Source of the DNA: JAHJQQ01 sp032907525
GTDB taxonomy: Bacteria; Pseudomonadota; Gammaproteobacteria; Thiohalobacterales; Thiohalobacteraceae
DNA length: 44,026 bases
Direction of reading: 5' to 3'
NCBI GenBank assembly: GCA_032907525.1
Contig: JAJJPM010000121.1
Span: forward strand, 1 to 44,026
How positions within the stretch are numbered: position 1 is the stretch's first letter; the number at the start of each line of letters is the position of its first letter. The translations under genes and the position numbers were made by a program. This document shows, piece after piece, positions 43,482 through 44,026 of this stretch. The notes beneath the pieces were generated by a model. That model ran no database searches, was not told where the DNA came from, and saw only the letters and a program-made list of their open reading frames with translations.

Positions 43482-43971
43482 TTGGAATGCTCCTCGGAGG
43501 CTCATAAACGAAAAGGCCGGAAAGGCCCGAAACAGGCGTTCATTTACCTGGCGCGCGGGGTGCATGGCACAGGGCGTCGAGGAGTGGCATGTGTGCGGGG
43601 GAGGGCGATCGACATGCCGACCATACGCGATAAACGGACCGTCCGCAGGGGCGGAGCGGCGGCATCCCCAAGGCTTCGCAACCTAGTGAGTCAGCAAGCC
43701 TCGTACCACTTCAGAAATAATGAGCGGATACATCGGCTTAACCTGATTATGCCAACCCCGTCACAGAATTTGTGTCAGCGAATCCGACAGGGGTAAGGGG
43801 GTGGTGCAGACAGACTGCGTCTGATGGATTGAATTTACGGGAGATTATTTGGAATTGCCGGGAGACGGCGCAAAGAAGTGTTTGTCGGAAAATCTGACCT
43901 GAAACCCACCGCCGAACCATGTCGGCGGATGGGGCGGGATCAGGTCGGTTGCCGGGAACCGGCGGAGAAAT
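43482..43971. other. Intergenic region before the tRNA gene
   Basis: About 490 bp with no supported gene. The start region has a small GGCC-GGAAA-GGCC hairpin (43512-43524) in the 5-prime leader of the CTPGYWK gene. A short CACA-N5-TGTG inverted repeat lies near 43763-43775, in the AT-richer part where a promoter for the minus-strand gene would be expected. I could not fix -35 and -10 boxes. Confidence 0.5.
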
Positions 43972-44026
43972 TGGTCGGGGTGATAGGATTTGAACCTACG
44001 GCCCCTGCCTCCCGAAAGCAGTGCTC
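43972..44026 (-). tRNA. tRNA-Pro (CGG anticodon), partial
   Basis: The minus strand from the right edge carries the 3-prime two-thirds of a tRNA. The anticodon stem CTGCT/GGCAG encloses the loop TTCGGGA, giving anticodon CGG (codon CCG). A GTAGG-TTCAAAT-CCTAT T arm, a CACCCCG acceptor strand, discriminator A and an encoded CCA end at 43972 follow. The 5-prime end with the D arm lies outside the window. The C1-G72 type acceptor end expected of tRNA-Pro is consistent with the visible G72. Confidence 0.9.

Overview
The window is GC-rich, gene-dense chromosomal DNA. FabA/FabB, Rsd/AlgQ, YhcB, YbiT, CyaY, MazG and a bifunctional PutA point to a gammaproteobacterium, probably an environmental, non-enteric one such as a Chromatiales-like sulfur-oxidiser relative. 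The lineage below class is inference. No phage, complete insertion sequence, CRISPR array or rRNA was seen; one partial tRNA-Pro lies at the right edge.

Layout. 1-5.2 kb: the tail of a probable BON-domain protein, fabAB (unsaturated fatty acid synthesis), cyaY (frataxin), yajQ, a response regulator with a ruined GGDEF domain, and a MIP18/DUF59 Fe-S assembly protein. 5.4-11.6 kb: an M42-like metallopeptidase with an overlapping lipoprotein gene, a Lys/Ala histone H1-like protein, an overlapping PP2C phosphatase and Ser/Thr kinase pair, a YihY membrane protein and a small lipoprotein. 11.6-22.8 kb: a TlpA-like thioredoxin with a small CxxxC protein, ybiT, a CNNM/CorC-type transporter, typA, yjbQ, an AI-2E-family permease, yhcB, an HPP membrane protein, a D-2-hydroxyacid dehydrogenase and a chalcone-isomerase-like protein. 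22.8-30.5 kb: putA, a Nudix hydrolase, a YkgJ cysteine-cluster protein, a RibD-type reductase overlapping a TauE permease, a spermidine-synthase-like enzyme and an IscR-like regulator without cluster cysteines. 30.7-36.8 kb: a YbaK-HDOD fusion, rsd, a NnrU-like methyltransferase, fbp, a TPR plus double-DTG aspartic protease and mazG.

37.1-43.5 kb is the most unusual part. A TPR plus outer-membrane barrel protein of Slam/type XI secretion type is followed by a secreted FecR-domain protein whose C-terminal region looks like a TbpB-type cargo barrel. Convergent to these is a CHASE2 adenylate cyclase, and upstream of the cyclase is an exported Cys-rich protein with a CTPGYWK motif. I read this as a candidate surface-export and cyclic-nucleotide signalling locus; the functional link is inference.

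A second theme is intergenic palindromic repeats. Five of the seven convergent gene junctions with more than 30 bp of spacer are filled by inverted repeats: heptanucleotide arrays, concentric CCACGAA/CCACGGA palindromes, and a MITE-like element. One related element lies between two co-directional genes. They look like dispersed elements tolerated at, or possibly serving as, transcription boundaries.
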